From Candidatus Bathyarchaeota archaeon (lineage in GTDB: Archaea > Thermoproteota > Bathyarchaeia > Bathyarchaeales > Bathycorpusculaceae), in NCBI GenBank assembly GCA_003601785.1, contig PIYA01000040.1:1-7549 (forward strand): a DNA stretch of 7,549 nucleotides. The letters run 5' to 3'. Below the pieces are notes generated by a model that had not been told where the DNA came from, ran no database searches, and saw only the letters and a program-made list of their open reading frames with translations. The number at the start of each line of letters is the position of its first letter. The stretch's first letter is position 1. A program made the translations under genes and the position numbers. Of this stretch, positions 5,383 to 7,549 are shown piece after piece.

Positions 5383-6524
5383 TGGCGACGCCGCTTTTGC
5401 CTTCTCCGCTAAGTAATATCGTAATGATAATTGTTGGATGCGTATTCATTTACTTAGCCGTAAAAAAAGAATACGAACCTCTCCTCTTGATTCCAATAGG
5501 TTTCGGAGCGGTACTCGTCAACATACCCGCTTTAATACCGTTCGCCGGTTTTCAAGGGTTGATGAGCAAAGGGGGCTTTTTATGGTACCTTTATAAATAC
5601 GGCGTCTTAAGCGATCTGTTTCCATGCTTGCTGTTCATCGGAATAGGAGCTATGATGGATTTCGGAGCTTTAATAGAGCGACCTTGGTTCCTGATTTTTG
5701 CCGCGGCTGGACAGCTTGGAATATTCGTAGCTATGCTTTGCGCCTTAGCCGTGGGTTTCAACCCGTATGAAGCCTCAAGTATAGGTATAATAGGTGCAAT
5801 GGATGGTCCCACAGCAATTTACGTAACGACAAAGTTTGCCCCTAACCTTTTGGGTCCAGTCACTGTGTGTGCATATTCTTACATGTCCCTCGTACCTTTA
5901 CTCCAAATTCCACTGTCAAAAATTTTGACAACGCGTAAGGAGAGACTTATAAGGATGGAGTATAAGCCTCAAGCGTACCCAAAGACCATTCGGATAATAT
6001 TTCCAATAGCGGTAACAATTATAACTTGCACTGTTGCACCTATGGGGGCTCCCTTGATGGGTAGCCTCATGCTCGGCAACCTGCTCAAGGAAAGCGGTGT
6101 CGTTAGGAGACTTGCAAAATCCGCTGAAAACGAGATTGCAAATGTCACAACATTGCTTTTAGGCGTGGTGATTGGTGGAACAATGCAGGCTGAACATTTT
6201 CTAGTTCTTGACACTCTCATTGTTTTTGGCTTAGGTTTGGTGGCTTTCGTTTCCGCCATCGCCTCTGGAATACTGTTCGCAAAACTCGTGTGTTTCATAA
6301 CAAAAGGAAAGGTTAACCCTCTAATCGGAGCCTGCGGGGTATCTGCCTTCCCCATGGCTGCCAGAACAGCCCACAGAATCGGAAGAGAGGAAGATTCAAA
6401 CAACTGGCTTCTTCCCCACGCTATGGCGACAAACGTCGGTGGACAGATAGGCTCAGTAGTGGCTGGAGGGGTTGTTTTAACCTATGCTTACACGGTTATG
6501 CAAATGTTAGGGTTAACACCTTAA
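5382..6524 (+). CDS. oadB: Na+-transporting decarboxylase beta subunit
   Basis: An integral membrane protein of 380 residues that decarboxylates carboxybiotin and couples this to Na+ export. Roughly ten hydrophobic segments are visible by eye between residue 12 and 377. Family hallmarks include GIGAMMDFG (87-95), IGAMDGPTAIYVT (137-149) with D141, the membrane aspartate counterpart of the Na+/proton-handling Asp in Klebsiella OadB, Y167 at the spacing expected for its functional tyrosine, KESG and ENEI in a loop (236-252), FPMAAR (323-328) and C-terminal NVGGQIGS (351-358) with the Asn and Ser implicated in Na+ passage. The ATG shares one base with the stop of the alpha gene (TAATG). The length matches beta subunits of about 375-430 residues. 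The same family serves methylmalonyl-CoA and glutaconyl-CoA decarboxylases, but the PycB-type alpha subunit next door points to oxaloacetate. Confidence 0.93.
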   Translation: MATPLLPSPLSNIVMIIVGCVFIYLAVKKEYEPLLLIPIGFGAVLVNIPALIPFAGFQGLMSKGGFLWYLYKYGVLSDLFPCLLFIGIGAMMDFGALIERPWFLIFAAAGQLGIFVAMLCALAVGFNPYEASSIGIIGAMDGPTAIYVTTKFAPNLLGPVTVCAYSYMSLVPLLQIPLSKILTTRKERLIRMEYKPQAYPKTIRIIFPIAVTIITCTVAPMGAPLMGSLMLGNLLKESGVVRRLAKSAENEIANVTTLLLGVVIGGTMQAEHFLVLDTLIVFGLGLVAFVSAIASGILFAKLVCFITKGKVNPLIGACGVSAFPMAARTAHRIGREEDSNNWLLPHAMATNVGGQIGSVVAGGVVLTYAYTVMQMLGLTP

Positions 6525-6601
6525 CAAGCTTCTTTTAGTTGAAAGCAAAAACGTTTTAGGCTGAAAACAAACTAATAGTTTCCTTCAAAAGGTGGAAAAA
6601 T
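6525..6601 (+). other. Short gap with weak dyads; no clear terminator or promoter
   Basis: This 77-base AT-rich gap holds a T-rich stretch CTTCTTTTAG soon after the stop, a 10-base palindrome AAAACGTTTT at 6548-6557, and AAACT-AAT-AGTTT at 6569-6581. None forms a convincing hairpin plus oligo-T, and no strong BRE/TATA element is visible at proper spacing to the TTG at 6602. The peptidase gene may be read through from the operon or have its own weak promoter. Confidence 0.3.
6589..6595 (+). promoter_or_regulatory. Shine-Dalgarno site deciding the TTG start of the M24 peptidase
   Basis: AAGGTGG is followed by six bases and TTG at 6602. The translation from this TTG (initiator, then KRIEALRHL) begins where members of the family usually begin, so the uncommon start codon is accepted. 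Confidence 0.65.
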
Positions 6602-7549
6602 TTGAAAAGAATAGAAGCCTTAAGACATTTAGCTTTCGAGAAAAAAGGTTTCGATGGTTTTCTAATAACCAACGAAGCAAACCTCTTGTATTTCACAGGT
6701 TTTCCAGGAGCAGCTTGTCTATTAATTCCAAAAACCGGTAAAGGCATAATCTACGTCTACGGTGTCAACTATGAACAAGCCAAAGCTGAGGGGAAAGCGT
6801 TCAAAGTTGAACTCGTTAAGTACGGTGAAAACCTGTTAGATAAAATCGTAGCTCAGGTTAGGACTCTTAAGATCAACAAGCTTGCTGTTGATGCTGTAAG
6901 TGTTGAAAACTATCGTGGTCTTGCAAGAAGACTCAGAGGTAAAGCCAAACTGAAAATCCAAACGGGCATGGTCTGGGAGCTTCGAAAGGTGAAGGATGAG
7001 GAAGAACTTAAACTCATGCGGAAAGCCGCCGAACTAACGAGTGAAGGGATGAAAACAGCCTATGAAGTGATAAAGCCCGGTATAAAGGAATATGAGGTTG
7101 CAGCGGAAATCGAGTATGCCATGCGAAGAAGAGGCTCATGGGGAACATCCTTCGACACGATAGTGGCATCCGGAGTGCGCTCCGCTTTTCCACACGGCGG
7201 TTGCACCGACCGAAAAATCCGGAGAGGAGGTGACCTGGTGGTTGTTGACATAGGAGCTGTGTACAAGTATTACTGTTCAGATATGACCCGAACTATGGTG
7301 GCTGGAAAACCATCAGCGAAACAGAAGAAAATCTACGAAATAGTTAGAAAAGCACAGGAAAAAGCCTTCGAAGCCACCAAGCCGAAAGCGAAAGCTAAAG
7401 ACTTAGATACAATCGCAAGAAAGGTTATAGATGACGCTGGCTACGGAGAATACTTCGTCCACAGCCTAGGACACGGAGTCGGCTTAGAAATTCATGAGCA
7501 ACCAAGACTGAGCCGAGAGAGCAAGGATAAGCTTACAGCTGGAAACGTT
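6602..7549 (+). CDS. Peptidase M24 family, Xaa-Pro aminopeptidase/prolidase-like (3' end outside window)
   Basis: The visible 316 residues cover the N-terminal creatinase-like domain (about 1-125) and most of the pita-bread metallopeptidase domain. Metal ligands D216 in VVVDIGAVY, D227 in YCSDMTRT and H291 in SLGHGVGLEIHE are present, and H198 in FPHGG fits the substrate-side histidine. The two glutamate ligands expected near the C-terminus lie beyond the window. The 11-residue step between the two Asp ligands equals that of Pyrococcus prolidase. The enzyme should be cytoplasmic (no signal peptide) and remove or split residues next to proline with two Mn/Co-type ions. The start is TTG with a good ribosome binding site. 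It lies 77 bases after the beta subunit on the same strand, and no functional link to the pump is evident beyond a shared peptide-fermenting lifestyle. Prolidase versus aminopeptidase P cannot be separated here. Confidence 0.9.
   Translation, partial: MKRIEALRHLAFEKKGFDGFLITNEANLLYFTGFPGAACLLIPKTGKGIIYVYGVNYEQAKAEGKAFKVELVKYGENLLDKIVAQVRTLKINKLAVDAVSVENYRGLARRLRGKAKLKIQTGMVWELRKVKDEEELKLMRKAAELTSEGMKTAYEVIKPGIKEYEVAAEIEYAMRRRGSWGTSFDTIVASGVRSAFPHGGCTDRKIRRGGDLVVVDIGAVYKYYCSDMTRTMVAGKPSAKQKKIYEIVRKAQEKAFEATKPKAKAKDLDTIARKVIDDAGYGEYFVHSLGHGVGLEIHEQPRLSRESKDKLTAGNV

Noticed and set aside
5969..6403. Minus-strand open frame of 144 codons within the beta-subunit gene
   Set aside because: Antisense shadow of a well-supported membrane protein; no motif and no regulatory sequence.
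7060..7266. Minus-strand open frame within the M24 peptidase
   Set aside because: It lies opposite the metal-site region of the peptidase and has no support of its own.
1..7549. CRISPR arrays, tRNA or rRNA genes, insertion sequences
   Set aside because: No regularly spaced direct repeats, no cloverleaf-like segments, no transposase-like frame and no terminal inverted repeats were seen; nearly all of the window is accounted for by metabolic genes.

Overview
The window reads as a piece of an archaeal genome, most likely from an uncultivated anaerobic Thermoproteota/Bathyarchaeia-type lineage (the lineage is inference). The basis is TATA/BRE-like promoter elements, purine-rich Shine-Dalgarno sites matching the archaeal GGAGGTGATC type, TTG start codons, short leaders, and a gene set typical of fermentative anaerobic archaea: a tungsten-type aldehyde ferredoxin oxidoreductase, polyferredoxin-like subunits, a sodium-pump decarboxylase and a prolidase-like peptidase.

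Layout. Bases 1-192 hold the C-terminal end of a plus-strand [4Fe-4S] protein. It converges on a minus-strand two-gene operon: aldehyde ferredoxin oxidoreductase (726-2618), then a four-cluster Fe-S electron-transfer subunit (217-723) whose ribosome binding site lies inside the end of the oxidoreductase gene. A divergent control region (about 2619-2851) separates this operon from a plus-strand cluster of five tightly packed genes. These are a membrane-anchored gamma-like subunit fused to a biotin carrier domain (2852-3490), a small four-cysteine probable zinc protein (3504-3701), a small helical/coiled-coil protein (3698-3922), an oxaloacetate decarboxylase alpha/PycB-type carboxyltransferase without its own biotin domain (3928-5382), and the sodium-translocating beta subunit (5382-6524). 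After a 77-base gap a peptidase family M24 (Xaa-Pro aminopeptidase/prolidase-like) gene starts with TTG and runs off the right edge.

How it fits together (inference). The plus-strand cluster looks like a sodium-pumping oxaloacetate decarboxylase. The alpha subunit would move the carboxyl group from oxaloacetate to the biotin on the gamma-BCCP fusion, and the beta subunit would decarboxylate carboxybiotin and export Na+. No biotin carboxylase is present in the window, which favours decarboxylation over ATP-driven carboxylation. The oxidoreductase pair would exchange electrons between aldehydes/acids and ferredoxin. With a peptidase next door, peptide and amino-acid fermentation is a plausible setting.

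The most unusual part is the architecture of the decarboxylase. The biotin domain sits on the gamma-like membrane anchor instead of on alpha. The short strand motif that normally precedes a biotin domain is present three times (twice in the fusion, once at the very end of alpha). Two small proteins of unclear role, one of them cysteine-rich, are translationally coupled into the operon.
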